A stretch of DNA of 64,000 nt from Bradyrhizobium sp. CIAT3101 (GCF_029714945.1 NZ_CP121634.1:9073001-9137000); one strand, 5' to 3'; counted from the stretch's first letter, positions 18,257-27,393 are shown. Numbers and translations: made by a program. Notes: generated by a model from the sequence alone, not told the origin.

Positions 18257-19189
18257 TCAGGCCGCAAGTTGCGGACGCACCGCCTCGATGCCGGCAATCC
18301 AGCCGGCGACGGAGCGGCCGATCGCCTCGGGGTGATCCTCCTGAAGGAAGTGCAGCCCGGCGCCGAGACGAACATGCGCGCAATGCTTCAGCGACGCCGC
18401 AAACGTCTCGGCGAATTCCGGCGCGACCAGCGCACCGGGCTCGCCCGAGAACAGCAGCTTTGGATAGGATGATGCGGCCAGCGCCGCATGCGCGGATTGG
18501 AGTGCTGCATAGACATCGGCGGGCTCGCCGGCGATCGGCAGCTCGCGCGGAAGCGCAAGAACCGGGCGACGGCTCTCCGGCGTCGGGAACGGCGCGCGAT
18601 AAGGCGCCATCTCGTCGTCGCCGAGCTTGCGAACGATGCCGCCGGGCAGCACGCGCTCGACGAACGCATTCGCCTCGAGGATCATGGCTTCGCCCTCGCC
18701 CGGCGTCCTGAACTTGCGAAACGCCGCCCTCGCCGCCTCGGCGTGATCCTGCTCGTCGGCGCGGTCGGTGTGGTGAAAGTCCTGCCAGGTCGGCATCGGG
18801 CGGATGAACTCCATGAAGGCAAGGCCGCGCACGAGATCCGGCCGGCGCGCGGCGAGATGAAAGGCCAGCGCCGTGCCCCAATCCTGCGCGACGAGATAGG
18901 CCGATTTGATGCCGCGCTGTTCGATGAAGGCATCGAGATAGCGGACGTGATCGAAGAAGCGGTAGGCGATGTCGGGCTTGCCGGACTGGCCGAAGCCGAT
19001 GAGGTCGGGCGCGATGCATCGCGCGACCGGCGACACCAGCGGCAGAATGTTGCGCCAGATGTGCGACGAGGTCGGATTGCCGTGCAGGAACAGCGCGACC
19101 GGTGCGTCCTCCGCGCCTGTCTCGCGATAGGCGATTGTGCTGCCCAGCACCGGCGCCAGGCGAATCTCGATCTCGGTCGGCTTGCTCAT
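18257..19189 (-). CDS. dbjA: Haloalkane dehalogenase (DbjA type)
   Basis: The 310-residue alpha/beta hydrolase closely matches the B. japonicum enzyme DbjA, which hydrolyses carbon-halogen bonds to alcohols. Catalytic residues are at the expected places: nucleophile Asp103 in AQDWGTALAF, halide-binding Asn38 (HGNPTSSHIW) and Trp104, acid Glu127 (MEFIRPMPTW) and His near residue 280 (GAGLHFLQEDH). Residues 140-150 read FHHTDRADEQDHAEAAR, the cap insertion region characteristic of DbjA. The start overlaps the TetR gene stop by four bases (ATGA), so the regulator and enzyme form one operon. Confidence 0.93.
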   Translation of the reverse strand: MSKPTEIEIRLAPVLGSTIAYRETGAEDAPVALFLHGNPTSSHIWRNILPLVSPVARCIAPDLIGFGQSGKPDIAYRFFDHVRYLDAFIEQRGIKSAYLVAQDWGTALAFHLAARRPDLVRGLAFMEFIRPMPTWQDFHHTDRADEQDHAEAARAAFRKFRTPGEGEAMILEANAFVERVLPGGIVRKLGDDEMAPYRAPFPTPESRRPVLALPRELPIAGEPADVYAALQSAHAALAASSYPKLLFSGEPGALVAPEFAETFAASLKHCAHVRLGAGLHFLQEDHPEAIGRSVAGWIAGIEAVRPQLAA

Positions 19190-19779
19190 GTCGTCGTCTC
19201 CCTGAACACGGTTTGGAATGCGATGGTCTTGAAGCGCTCGAGGGCCTTCGGATTGCGGTCGACCTTCATGCGCAGGATCGCGCCCTGCCAGGACGCGAGC
19301 AGGAAGTCGGCGAGCTCGTCAGGCTCGAAATCGGACGCGATCTCGCCGCTGGTCTGGGCATCCCTGATGCAGGCGGCGAATGGCGCGCGCCATTCGGCGA
19401 AGATCGCCGCGAGACGCGCACGCAGCAGCTCGCTGCTGCCTGATGCCTCCAGGCTGAGATCGCCGATCAGGCAGCCGCGGCCGTATCCGTCGGCCTCGAG
19501 CCGGCCGGTGATGATGTCGAGATAGCGCCGCAGCCGCGCCCGCGGCGTCAGGGAGGTGTCGTCGAGAGCCTCGGCGACCAGCCCCCTGGTGACGTCGAAA
19601 TAGCGGTCGAGCACCTCGGAGGCGAATGCCTCCTTGGAGCGGAAATGGTTGGTGAAGGACCCCTGCGGCGCGCCCGCCGCGGCGGTGACGTCGCGCACGC
19701 TGGTGCCGTGATAGCCGGTCCGGAACATGACCTTCAGGCCGGCATCGAGGATGGCGTCTTTAAGCGATGGCTTTGGCAT
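19186..19779 (-). CDS. TetR-family repressor of the dbjA operon
   Basis: The 197-residue protein has an N-terminal helix-turn-helix (AILDAGLKVMFRTGYHGTSVRDVTAAAGAPQGSFTNHFRSKEAF) and a ligand-binding C-terminal domain with RGCLIGDLSLEASG. The start at 19779 is chosen because the next in-frame ATG (19818) would place a 28-bp perfect palindrome inside the coding region. With start 19779 there is no room for a ribosome binding site outside the palindrome, so the operator overlaps the translation start. Autoregulation together with dbjA is the likely arrangement. Confidence 0.82.
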   Translation of the reverse strand: MPKPSLKDAILDAGLKVMFRTGYHGTSVRDVTAAAGAPQGSFTNHFRSKEAFASEVLDRYFDVTRGLVAEALDDTSLTPRARLRRYLDIITGRLEADGYGRGCLIGDLSLEASGSSELLRARLAAIFAEWRAPFAACIRDAQTSGEIASDFEPDELADFLLASWQGAILRMKVDRNPKALERFKTIAFQTVFRETTT

Positions 19780-19783
19780 GCAC

Positions 19784-19811
19784 AAAATAATACGTACGTA
19801 CGTATTATTTT
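19784..19811. promoter_or_regulatory. 28-bp perfect palindrome, probable TetR operator
   Basis: AAAATAATACGTAC is followed directly by its exact reverse complement GTACGTATTATTTT. It lies 4 bases upstream of the TetR start codon. Length and symmetry are typical of TetR-family operators; the core TACGTACGTA is notable. Confidence 0.8.
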
Positions 19812-19903
19812 CAAGCACTGACTTCCTCCCTCGGCGATCTGCTTACCGATCAGTCAGTTATCGGAATTTGAGACGCTCGTTCGCGCCGGCGGCGGACCGC
19901 GGT

Positions 19904-20200
19904 TCAGGCCGCCGGCTGGCTCCGCGAGACCACCCAATAGCGCAGCCATGCGCCGATGGTGCAGCCGACGAGGTAGCAGGCGAACAGGACCAGGCCGAGG
20001 TCGAGCCAGTAGCCGAAGCGGCCCGGGACCACATGCGCGAACGAGGCTGCGACCAAGGCCGCAACGAACACCGCGAGCCAGCGCGCAGTCACCTTCGAGG
20101 TGCCGTTGCCGCGCTGGACCACCGAGATCCAGCCCATGCAGAAACCCAGCAGTGCCGCGCCGATCAGCCAGCCCATATGAAACGAGACGAGATAGGGCAT
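19904..20200 (-). CDS. Small inner-membrane protein
   Basis: The 98-residue product has about three hydrophobic segments (residues 8-26, 40-57, 66-92) and no recognised enzyme motif. It starts two bases after the stop codon of the OmpA-family gene, with GAGGTGA upstream, so it is translated as part of that operon. The function is not evident; it may assist the envelope protein encoded upstream. An open frame extending to 20437 lies inside the upstream gene and is rejected. Confidence 0.65.
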   Translation of the reverse strand: MPYLVSFHMGWLIGAALLGFCMGWISVVQRGNGTSKVTARWLAVFVAALVAASFAHVVPGRFGYWLDLGLVLFACYLVGCTIGAWLRYWVVSRSQPAA

Positions 20201-20202
20201 CG

Positions 20203-21597
20203 TCACCTCACCAGAAATTCGATGCGGCGGTTTTGCGCCTTGCCGTCGTCGGTGTCGTTGCCGGCGACGGGCTGCGTGCTGCCGTAACCGACCGCGGTGA
20301 AGCGGTCCGCAGGAAGCCCGGCCTTGACCAGATAATCGATCACCGCCTGCGCGCGCTTCTCCGACAGCGCCTGGTTGAACGAGTCCTCGCCGTCGGCATC
20401 GGTGTGGCCCGCGACCTCGATATTGGTGGTGGGGCACCGCAGCGCCGTCTCGATCAGATGATCGAGAATGCCGGCGGAGTCAGGATCGATGTCGGCGCGC
20501 TTGGTGGCGAAGCGGATCTTGCCCTTGGCGAGCAGCTCCGAGAACAATTGCTGGCAGACGGTGCCGTCGACCGGCCCGGCCGCGGGCTTCACGGTGATTT
20601 CGGGCTTGTACAGCCAGTTTTTCGGAAAGTCCTTGCCGAGCCCTGCGCGGATGTCGTTGGCCGCACCTTCATACAGCGCATCGCCCGACAGCTTCACCTC
20701 GCGATCCGACACCACCAACGTGCCGGTCGACAGCCGCGACAGCGCGCCGAGCGCTGCGACCACCGCGGTGTTGAAGGAGCCGGGCGCGCCGATGCTGGCC
20801 TTGAGATTGTCGACGACCTTCTCGGTGAAGAATTTTCGCGACGCGCTGGTCGCGATCGCGGCATGCACGCTGTTGTCGGGCACGTAGCCGGTCAGCGTCA
20901 CGGTGGCGGCGACCGGATCCTTGTAGGCCTGGAAGATGTAGGGCGGTGCCTTGATGTCGTTGGCGGCGATCGTAAAGCCCTCGGGCAGGTTCTTCAGTGC
21001 AGCCGCAATCGCTTCGCGGCCGCCGAGATCGCGCGCCATGCCTGACAGATTGACCTTGGTGTCCGTGATCGTGATCTTGCCGTCCTTCAGCTTGCCGATC
21101 TGGTCGAGCAGCAGCATCGCGGCCGCTTCGAACCGCGCCGGCGCGCCGCGGGCCAGGCCCATCTGATCGGCGACCTCGGTCCCGTTGACCTCTTTTCGCG
21201 CGGCTTCTGTGAGGCGCGCCTTCATCGACGGCAGCGGCGCGGAGCCCGACAGCGTCACCCGCACCACGTCGCGCTCGGCACTCCAGACGAAGGGCTTTGC
21301 TTCGGGAACCAGGCGGGTCTGGTCATCGACCAGCCGCACCCCGGGAACCATCTCGACCGTGGTCACGGCGTCGCGGCGGCCCTCCTCGGAGAAGGCGTCG
21401 GCGGCCAGGCTGACGTCGCGGCCGTCCACGGCGATCCGGGTCTTGTCCAGGACGGTGTCCTTGAGCGCGGCCGAGCTGCGGGCCGACAGGTCGGCCTCAA
21501 CCGGCAAAGTGTTATTCCAGGCCGCAAATCCCCACATGACGGCCAGGGGAATCAACCCCGGCCACCATTTGCTGGCCCACCTGAAAAGCATCTGCAT
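20203..21597 (-). CDS. OmpA-family protein with BON-like repeats
   Basis: The 464-residue protein has one N-terminal membrane anchor (WWPGLIPLAVMWGFAAW) and a long periplasmic region with several repeats resembling BON modules (VTLSGSAP, ITDTKVNLSGMA, VTLTGYVPD, VVSDREVKLSGDA). A C-terminal OmpA peptidoglycan-binding domain follows (TNIEVAGHTDADGEDSFNQALSEKRAQAVIDYL...VGYGSTQPV...NRRIEF). It likely ties the inner membrane to peptidoglycan. The layout resembles mycobacterial OmpATb-type proteins. The start at 21597 precedes the anchor; 21591 is also possible. Confidence 0.78.
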   Translation of the reverse strand: MQMLFRWASKWWPGLIPLAVMWGFAAWNNTLPVEADLSARSSAALKDTVLDKTRIAVDGRDVSLAADAFSEEGRRDAVTTVEMVPGVRLVDDQTRLVPEAKPFVWSAERDVVRVTLSGSAPLPSMKARLTEAARKEVNGTEVADQMGLARGAPARFEAAAMLLLDQIGKLKDGKITITDTKVNLSGMARDLGGREAIAAALKNLPEGFTIAANDIKAPPYIFQAYKDPVAATVTLTGYVPDNSVHAAIATSASRKFFTEKVVDNLKASIGAPGSFNTAVVAALGALSRLSTGTLVVSDREVKLSGDALYEGAANDIRAGLGKDFPKNWLYKPEITVKPAAGPVDGTVCQQLFSELLAKGKIRFATKRADIDPDSAGILDHLIETALRCPTTNIEVAGHTDADGEDSFNQALSEKRAQAVIDYLVKAGLPADRFTAVGYGSTQPVAGNDTDDGKAQNRRIEFLVR

Positions 21598-21763
21598 TCG
21601 ACGACCCGAACTCTGGAACCGGAGACAAAACAAACCCTTGGCAGGCTGTCAAACCGGAAATGGGGCGCTTTCGGGGACCCCGCGTGGACAATTGGAATAA
21701 CTTTTTCTTCAAGGGTCACACCCTAAGTTGAGGGCGGAATGCCCAGGGGTCGGCCAGCCGGTC

Positions 21764-22822
21764 ATGAAACAACTCCGTAACAACGTCATTCGCGCCGGGC
21801 TGGGAGCACTCTATTTCAGCGGGGCGCACCATCTGCTGCGCCCGCTGCTGTCGGGCGTCGGCGCCATTTTCATGCTGCACCATGTGCGGCCGGCCCGTGC
21901 GGGCGCGTTCCAGCCGAACCGGCATCTCGAGGTTACCCCCGACTTCCTGCGCGCGACGCTGTGCCATTTGCGGTCACGCGAGATCGACATCGTCAGCATG
22001 GACGAGCTGCACGAACGGCTGCTGCAAGGCCGCTTCGACCGCCGCTTCGCCGCCTTCACCTTCGACGACGGCTACCGCGACAACCACGACCACGCGTTGC
22101 CGGTGCTGCGCGAATTTGACGCGCCCGCGACCATCTACGTGACCAGCGACTTCGCCGAGGGCACCGGGCGGCTGTGGTGGGCCGCGCTCGAGGCCGTCAT
22201 CGCCAGGGCCGAGCAGGTCGACGTGCAGATCGGCCATTCCGCGCTGCGGCTCGATGCGAGCACGCCGGCGGCGAAGCAGGCGGCGTTCGACCGCCTGCAC
22301 GACTGGCTCCGCGCCCTTCCTGGCGAGCACGATCTGAAGCGCGAGATCGAAGCACTCTGCGCGACGCATGGTGTCGACATGGAAGCACTGTGCCGCAGCC
22401 TCTGCCTGTCCTGGGACGAGGTGAAGCGGCTCGCGGCCGACCCGCTGGTCACGATCGGCGCCCACACCATCAGCCATTGCAATCTCGCCAAGCAGAGCGA
22501 GGCGATCGCCGCACAGGAGATGGCCGTCAGCCGGGTGCGGATCGAGACCGCACTGGACCGCGAGGTGCTGCATCTCGCCTATCCCTATGGCGATCGCGAA
22601 GCCGCGGGCGAGCGCGAATTCACGCTGGCCGCATCCGCCGGCTTCAAGACCGCGGTGACGACACGGCCGGGCATGCTGTTCGCAGAGAACGCCGGTCACA
22701 TGACCGCGCTGCCGCGCGTCTCGCTCAACGGCAACTACCAGGACGCGCGCATTCTACCGGTGCTGACCTCCGGCGCCGCGACCGCGATGTGGAACGGCCT
22801 TCGCCGGTTTGCCGCGGCGTAG
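21764..22822 (+). CDS. Polysaccharide deacetylase family protein
   Basis: The 352-residue protein has a NodB-type domain: motif 1 FTFDDGYRDNHDHALP with the metal-binding Asp pair, motif 2 GAHTISHCNL with the two His ligands, and LAYPYGDRE. It probably removes N-acetyl groups from a cell-surface polysaccharide. The start at 21764 is preferred over 21728; neither has a strong ribosome binding site. It is divergent from the OmpA-family operon. Confidence 0.85.
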   Translation: MKQLRNNVIRAGLGALYFSGAHHLLRPLLSGVGAIFMLHHVRPARAGAFQPNRHLEVTPDFLRATLCHLRSREIDIVSMDELHERLLQGRFDRRFAAFTFDDGYRDNHDHALPVLREFDAPATIYVTSDFAEGTGRLWWAALEAVIARAEQVDVQIGHSALRLDASTPAAKQAAFDRLHDWLRALPGEHDLKREIEALCATHGVDMEALCRSLCLSWDEVKRLAADPLVTIGAHTISHCNLAKQSEAIAAQEMAVSRVRIETALDREVLHLAYPYGDREAAGEREFTLAASAGFKTAVTTRPGMLFAENAGHMTALPRVSLNGNYQDARILPVLTSGAATAMWNGLRRFAAA

Positions 22823-22839
22823 GCCTCACATTTCGCTGT

Positions 22840-22962
22840 CGTCCCGGCGAAGGCCGGGGCCCATACCGCGGAATTTATCGATTGCGGTTGGTAGGCGTAT
22901 CGAACAACGAGTCTTCGCCAAACCACTCCCTGTGGTTATGGGTCCCCGCCTTCGCGGGGACG
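22840..22962. repeat. Long palindromic intergenic repeat, family A copy 3
   Basis: Arms CGTCCCGGCGAAGGCCGGGG and CCCCGCCTTCGCGGGGACG enclose CCCATACCGCGGAA, ATCGATTGCG and CTCCCTGTGGTTATGGGTCC. It closely resembles the copy at 23889-24011, so two copies flank the SDR gene. Confidence 0.85.
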
Positions 22963-23066
22963 ACACCGAGTTTTTTTGAACCGCCGCGCGCCACACTCCG
23001 ATCTCAGCGCATTCCTTGACTCCCCTCCCCGCGGCGCTCAAAACGGCGCCAACCAAGGGAGGCACC

Positions 23067-23867
23067 ATGTCCAACGATCTGTTTTCGCTCAAAGGCCGCA
23101 TCGCACTCGTGACCGGCGGCTCGCGCGGCATCGGCAAGATGATCGCGGCCGGATACCTCGGCGCCGGCGCTGCGAAGGTCTACATCACCGCGCGCAAGGC
23201 CGGCCCGTGCGAAGCCACGGCGCAAGAGCTCTCGGCGCAATATGACGGCGAATGCATTGCCCTGCCGATCGACATCTCGACCGTCGAAGGCTGCAACAAG
23301 CTCGCGTCCGAAATCATCAAGCTGGAGCCGAAGCTCGACATCCTCGTCAACAATGCCGGTGCGGCCTGGGGCGCGGAGTTCGACGAATTCCCCGAAAGCG
23401 GCTGGGACAAGGTGATGGACCTCAACGTCAAATCGCTGTTCTTCCTGACCAAGGCGCTGGCCAAGCCGCTGCGCGCGGCGGCCTCGCACGAGCGGCCCGC
23501 CAAGGTCATCAACATCGCCTCCGTCGACGGCATCTTCGTCAATCCGGGCGAGACCTATTCCTACGCCGCGAGCAAGGCCGCGGTGATCCATCTGACCCGG
23601 CGCATGGCGACGAAGCTGATCAAGGACAACATCAACGTCACCGCGATCGCACCGGGCGCGTTCAAGTCCGACATGAACCGCGCCGCGCGCGACCATTCGG
23701 ACGATGTTGCCAAGCGCATTCCGGCGCGCCGCATCGGCACCGACGAGGACATGGCGGGCGTCGCGATCTACCTCGCCTCGCGTGCGGGAGATTACGTCGT
23801 CGGCAACACCATCGCGGTCGATGGCGGCGTGGTGTACGCGAATGCGGGATTGGAGATCGCGGGGTAA
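23067..23867 (+). CDS. Short-chain dehydrogenase/reductase
   Basis: This 266-residue classical SDR has the cofactor motif TGGSRGIG (residues about 14-21), NNAGAAWG, the active-site Tyr-x-x-x-Lys in YSYAASKAAV and APGAFKSDM. It probably oxidises an alcohol or reduces a ketone on a CoA ester or small metabolite; the substrate cannot be read. GGGAGG lies six bases before the start. It converges on boxB and is flanked by two copies of repeat family A. Confidence 0.85.
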   Translation: MSNDLFSLKGRIALVTGGSRGIGKMIAAGYLGAGAAKVYITARKAGPCEATAQELSAQYDGECIALPIDISTVEGCNKLASEIIKLEPKLDILVNNAGAAWGAEFDEFPESGWDKVMDLNVKSLFFLTKALAKPLRAAASHERPAKVINIASVDGIFVNPGETYSYAASKAAVIHLTRRMATKLIKDNINVTAIAPGAFKSDMNRAARDHSDDVAKRIPARRIGTDEDMAGVAIYLASRAGDYVVGNTIAVDGGVVYANAGLEIAG

Positions 23868-23888
23868 GCGCTCCGTCACGCGCGGTGT

Positions 23889-24011
23889 CGTCCCGGCGAA
23901 AGCCGGGACCCATACCGCGGAATCCATCGATTGCGATCGGTATGAGTACCGAACGACGAACCTTCGCCAATTAACTCCCTGTGGTTATGGGTCCCGGCTT
24001 TCGCCGGGACG
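23889..24011. repeat. Long palindromic intergenic repeat, family A copy 4
   Basis: Arms CGTCCCGGCGAAAGCCGGGA and TCCCGGCTTTCGCCGGGACG match perfectly. Internal blocks are as in the other copies. It separates the SDR gene from boxB and could end both convergent transcripts. Confidence 0.88.
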
Positions 24012-24047
24012 ACAGCGGAATTTTTGGCGCGAGCGTCGACCTGACGC

Positions 24048-25499
24048 TTACGACTCGATCTTCACATACTCAAAATCACCCGGCTTGTTGTCGATACCCA
24101 CCTTCGGCGGCGAGATCCACGACGCGAACTTGCCGGTCTCCGTGACGGGCTGCATCAGCGACGTGATAAAGTCGCCGTCGGCGGTCGAGGGCAGCCAGTC
24201 GTCCTTGCGCTTGGCCCAGCTGGCATCGTCGATCAAAATGCCGTCGGGCGTCGCGTGCACGTCCTTGAACTCGCCGATATGGCGGTGGAAGGCGACGTTC
24301 GGCAGCGTCAGCTTGAAGTCGTAGCCGGCGGTCGAGATCACCTTGTTCCAGCGCAGCATGCCCTTGACGCAATCCTGGCTGTAATCGTCGCGCAGGCGCA
24401 TGTTGAGTGCGGTCAGCGCCGGCTCGTCGACCAGCTTGATCTCGCCGTTGATGAACTTGAGCACCGGATAGGTGGCGTTCTTGAGCTGGTGATCGTCGTC
24501 GATCTGGGTCTCGTGATAGCGCCCCTTGATGCCGGTATTGAAGGCGTTGGCGGCGTTGGTCGAAACTTCCGAGCCGAACAGATCGAGCGACAGCGTGTAG
24601 TGCAGGTTGAGCTTCTTCTGGATGGTCGGCAGATCGATCACGCCGAGCGCACGGACCTTGGCGATGTCGGTCGGGTCCGTGATGCCGGCTTCGCGCATCG
24701 CATCGCAAGTGCGCTGCACGACGCGGGTGATGCCGGTCTCGCCGACGAACATGTGGTGCGCTTCTTCCGTGAGCATGAAGCGGCAGGTGCGCGACAGCGG
24801 ATCGAAGCCCGACTGCGCCAGCGAATGCAGCTGCATCTTGCCGTCGCGATCGGTGAAGTAGGTGAACATGAAGAAGGACAGCCAGTCCGGCGTCGCCTCG
24901 TTGAAGGCGCCCAGCATGCGCGGCGCGTCGGCATCGCCGGAGCGACGGCGCAGCAAATCATCGGCTTCCTCGCGACCGTCGCGGCCGAAATATTTCTGCA
25001 GCAGGTAGACCATCGCCCAGAGGTGACGGCCTTCCTCGACATTGACCTGGAACAGATTGCGCATGTCGTAGAGCGAGGGCGCGGTCTTGCCGAGGTGGCG
25101 CTGCTGCTCGACCGACGCCGGCTCGGTGTCGCCCTGGATCACGATCAGGCGGCGCAGCATGGCGCGATATTCACCCGGGACTTCCTGCCAGGCCGGCTCG
25201 CCATAGTGCTCGCCGAAGGGAACGACGCGGTTCTCTTCCTGCGGCGCAAGCAGGATGCCCCAGCGATAATCGGGCATCCGGACATAATCGAACTTGGCCC
25301 AGCCGCGCGGATCGACCGAATACGCGGTGCGCAAATACACCAGCGATTCCTGGAAACCTTCCGGCCCCATGTCGCTCCACCAATCCATGTAGCCGGGATG
25401 CCAGCCTTCCAGCGCCTTCAGCACCTGACGGTCTTCGGCGAGATTCACGTTGTTCGGAATCTTGGTCGAGTAGTCGACGTTCATGATGTTCATGTTCAT
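24048..25499 (-). CDS. boxB: Benzoyl-CoA 2,3-epoxidase subunit B
   Basis: The 483-residue di-iron oxygenase forms 2,3-epoxybenzoyl-CoA in the aerobic box pathway. Di-iron ligand motifs are visible as NVEEGRHLWAM (residues about 155-165) and LTEEAHHMFVGE (about 245-256). The start at 25499 has AAGGAG 12 bases upstream and follows boxC by 14 bases; the open frame continues upstream within boxC only by chance. The reductase gene boxA is not in this window, so electrons must come from a partner encoded elsewhere. Confidence 0.95.
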   Translation of the reverse strand: MNMNIMNVDYSTKIPNNVNLAEDRQVLKALEGWHPGYMDWWSDMGPEGFQESLVYLRTAYSVDPRGWAKFDYVRMPDYRWGILLAPQEENRVVPFGEHYGEPAWQEVPGEYRAMLRRLIVIQGDTEPASVEQQRHLGKTAPSLYDMRNLFQVNVEEGRHLWAMVYLLQKYFGRDGREEADDLLRRRSGDADAPRMLGAFNEATPDWLSFFMFTYFTDRDGKMQLHSLAQSGFDPLSRTCRFMLTEEAHHMFVGETGITRVVQRTCDAMREAGITDPTDIAKVRALGVIDLPTIQKKLNLHYTLSLDLFGSEVSTNAANAFNTGIKGRYHETQIDDDHQLKNATYPVLKFINGEIKLVDEPALTALNMRLRDDYSQDCVKGMLRWNKVISTAGYDFKLTLPNVAFHRHIGEFKDVHATPDGILIDDASWAKRKDDWLPSTADGDFITSLMQPVTETGKFASWISPPKVGIDNKPGDFEYVKIES

Positions 25500-25513
25500 G
25501 GCCGTGCTTCTCC

Positions 25514-27202
25514 TTAAACCCGCGTCATATCGAATTTCGGCTTCTGGCCGCTGCCGTAGCGGCGCAGTGCGCCTTCCTCGCCGACGGCGTTCGGGCGCTG
25601 GAAGATCCAGTTCTGCCAGGCGGTCAGGCGCGCGAAGATTTTTGATTCCATCGTCTCGGGGCCGACGAAGCGCAAGCTCGCTTCCATGCCGGTGAGACTG
25701 TCGGGCGAGAAGCTGGCGCGTTCCTCGAGGAACACGCGGACCTCGTCGTCCCAGTCGATATCGTCGAGCGCGAAGGTGACGAGACCAAGCTCTTCCGCCT
25801 GCTCGGCGTCGAGCGTGGTGCCAAGTGTGGCTTCCGCGCGTTCCACATCCGCCGGGTCGGCCTGGAAGCGCGACTCCAACCGCGTCAGGCCGTGGCTCAT
25901 CGGATACGGGCCGAAGTTCATCGCCGACAATTCGATCGACGGCGGCGGCTGGTTGTCGCCCTGGCGCGCGCCGATCAGCATGTAGGAGCGGTCGGCCGCG
26001 AACACGAGCTCGGCGAGCGTACCGGCGAAGCATGAGCCGGGCTCGACCAGCGTCACCAGCGTGCGCGAGGTGACGTCGATGCGCTTGAGCACGCGCTTCC
26101 AATAGTGCCGGATCTCGTTGACCAGCCAGTGCGCCTTGTTGGCTTCGAGAAAGGCGTCGCTGGCGAGCACATGGGCGCGGTCGCCATGGCTCTTGAACAC
26201 CAGCATCGCGATCTCGAGTTCGTTGATGCGCAAATGCAGGATGGCGTCGTCGAGCTCGCGCGCCACCTGCAGCGGCCAGAACGACGCGCCCTGCGCCATC
26301 ATGCCGTCGATGTCGGCGGGGGCTGCCGCCTCCGGCGCCTTGATCGAAATGGTGGCGATGCGCGCGGCGCGGTCGATATCGACGGTGACGAAGCCGTAGC
26401 GGATGCTGGTCTCGTCGATCGTGCGCCTGAGCGGGGAAAGCGCGATGCCCTTGCCGCTGCCGGCACGCTTCGACTTGCCTGCGAATTCCTTGGCGCGCTC
26501 GACGATCTTGGCCTCGAGCTTGGAGTTCGGCGCGATCTCGTCGACGAGGCGCCACTGTACCGCGCGCTTGCCCTTCACGCCTTCCTCGATGGTGCAGAAG
26601 AAATCGGCGTGATCGCGGCGCACCTTGCGCTTGTCGACGACACGCGTCAGCCCGCCGGTGCCCGGCAGCACCGCGAGCAGCGGCACTTCGGGCAGCGCAA
26701 CAGCAGATGCGCCGTCGTCGGCGAGGATGATGTGATCGGTGGCGAGCGCGAGCTCATAGCCACCGCCGGCCGCCGAGCCGTTCACGACCGTGATGAAACG
26801 CTGGCCGGAATTCTCGGACGAATCTTCCATGCCGTTGCGGGTCTCGTTGGTGAACTTGCAGAAGTTCACCTTGTGGGCGTGGGTCGAGCCCGCGAGCATG
26901 CGGATGTTGGCGCCGGCGCAGAACACGCGGTTCTTGGCCGAGCGCATCACCACGACTTTCACCTCGGGGTGCTCGAAGCGCAGCCGCTGCACCACGTCGG
27001 CAAGCTCGATGTCGACGCCGAGGTCGTAGGAATTGAGCTTGAGCAGATAGCCCTCGAACAGGCCGCCGTTCTCGTCGACGTCCATGGTCAGCGTCGCGAC
27101 GTCACCATCGACCGCCAGCTTCCAGTGCTTGTAGCGGGACGGTTCGGTCTGGAAATCGATGAATGTCGCGCCGCCTGCGAGGCGCCGATCTTCCCCGGCC
27201 AT
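25514..27202 (-). CDS. boxC: 2,3-epoxybenzoyl-CoA dihydrolase
   Basis: The 562-residue protein has two crotonase-like regions, as in BoxC, which opens the epoxide ring by adding two waters to give 3,4-didehydroadipyl-CoA semialdehyde and formate. Typical segments are SAKNRVFCAGANIRMLAG, GSAAGGGYELALATDHI and LPGTGGLTRVVDKRKV. The start at 27202 follows AAGGGTGG. It is the first gene of boxC-boxB. TGCA-N6-TGCA operators lie at 27240-27253 and 27291-27304, the second at the junction with an IS element. Confidence 0.95.
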   Translation of the reverse strand: MAGEDRRLAGGATFIDFQTEPSRYKHWKLAVDGDVATLTMDVDENGGLFEGYLLKLNSYDLGVDIELADVVQRLRFEHPEVKVVVMRSAKNRVFCAGANIRMLAGSTHAHKVNFCKFTNETRNGMEDSSENSGQRFITVVNGSAAGGGYELALATDHIILADDGASAVALPEVPLLAVLPGTGGLTRVVDKRKVRRDHADFFCTIEEGVKGKRAVQWRLVDEIAPNSKLEAKIVERAKEFAGKSKRAGSGKGIALSPLRRTIDETSIRYGFVTVDIDRAARIATISIKAPEAAAPADIDGMMAQGASFWPLQVARELDDAILHLRINELEIAMLVFKSHGDRAHVLASDAFLEANKAHWLVNEIRHYWKRVLKRIDVTSRTLVTLVEPGSCFAGTLAELVFAADRSYMLIGARQGDNQPPPSIELSAMNFGPYPMSHGLTRLESRFQADPADVERAEATLGTTLDAEQAEELGLVTFALDDIDWDDEVRVFLEERASFSPDSLTGMEASLRFVGPETMESKIFARLTAWQNWIFQRPNAVGEEGALRRYGSGQKPKFDMTRV

Positions 27203-27239
27203 GGGCCACCCTTGAGCTCGTCTTGGTTTTACGGTTAGA

Positions 27240-27253
27240 TGCACAATAATGCA
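27240..27253. promoter_or_regulatory. BoxR-type operator upstream of boxC
   Basis: TGCACAATAATGCA fits TGCA-N6-TGCA, the word recognised by BzdR/BoxR regulators in Azoarcus. It lies 38 bases upstream of the boxC start, downstream of the second site. Confidence 0.7.
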
Positions 27254-27290
27254 TGTTACTGGGCGCGTCTAGTCTTTAATCGCCCATACA

Positions 27291-27304
27291 TGCACTTTGT
27301 TGCA
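27291..27304. promoter_or_regulatory. Hybrid BoxR-type operator at left IS junction
   Basis: TGCACTTTGTTGCA fits TGCA-N6-TGCA exactly and equals the site upstream of the livHMGF operon. The final GCA (27302-27304) is the first three bases of the IS element; TGC is native and ACTTTGTT (27294-27301) is the target duplication. A TATAAT on the minus strand at 27306-27311, inside the IS end, abuts it. Confidence 0.7.
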
Positions 27305-27325
27305 CATTATAACCATGACAAAGCA
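27302..27325. repeat. Left terminal inverted repeat of the IS1595-like element
   Basis: It matches the right end at 22 of 24 positions. It contains TATAAT reading outward on the minus strand toward boxC, with only a weak -35 (GTAGTG at 27329-27334, spacing 17). Confidence 0.85.
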
Positions 27326-27393
27326 GTGCACTACATCTACAGTTGGGACCGTTCCGGACGATTCGTCCGGGGCTGGCGCGCCCGCGAATGAAA

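Noticed and set aside
24048..26555. 835-codon frame extending boxB upstream
   Set aside because: The extra 350 codons overlap boxC in another frame and look non-coding; boxB starts at 25499 with a good ribosome binding site.
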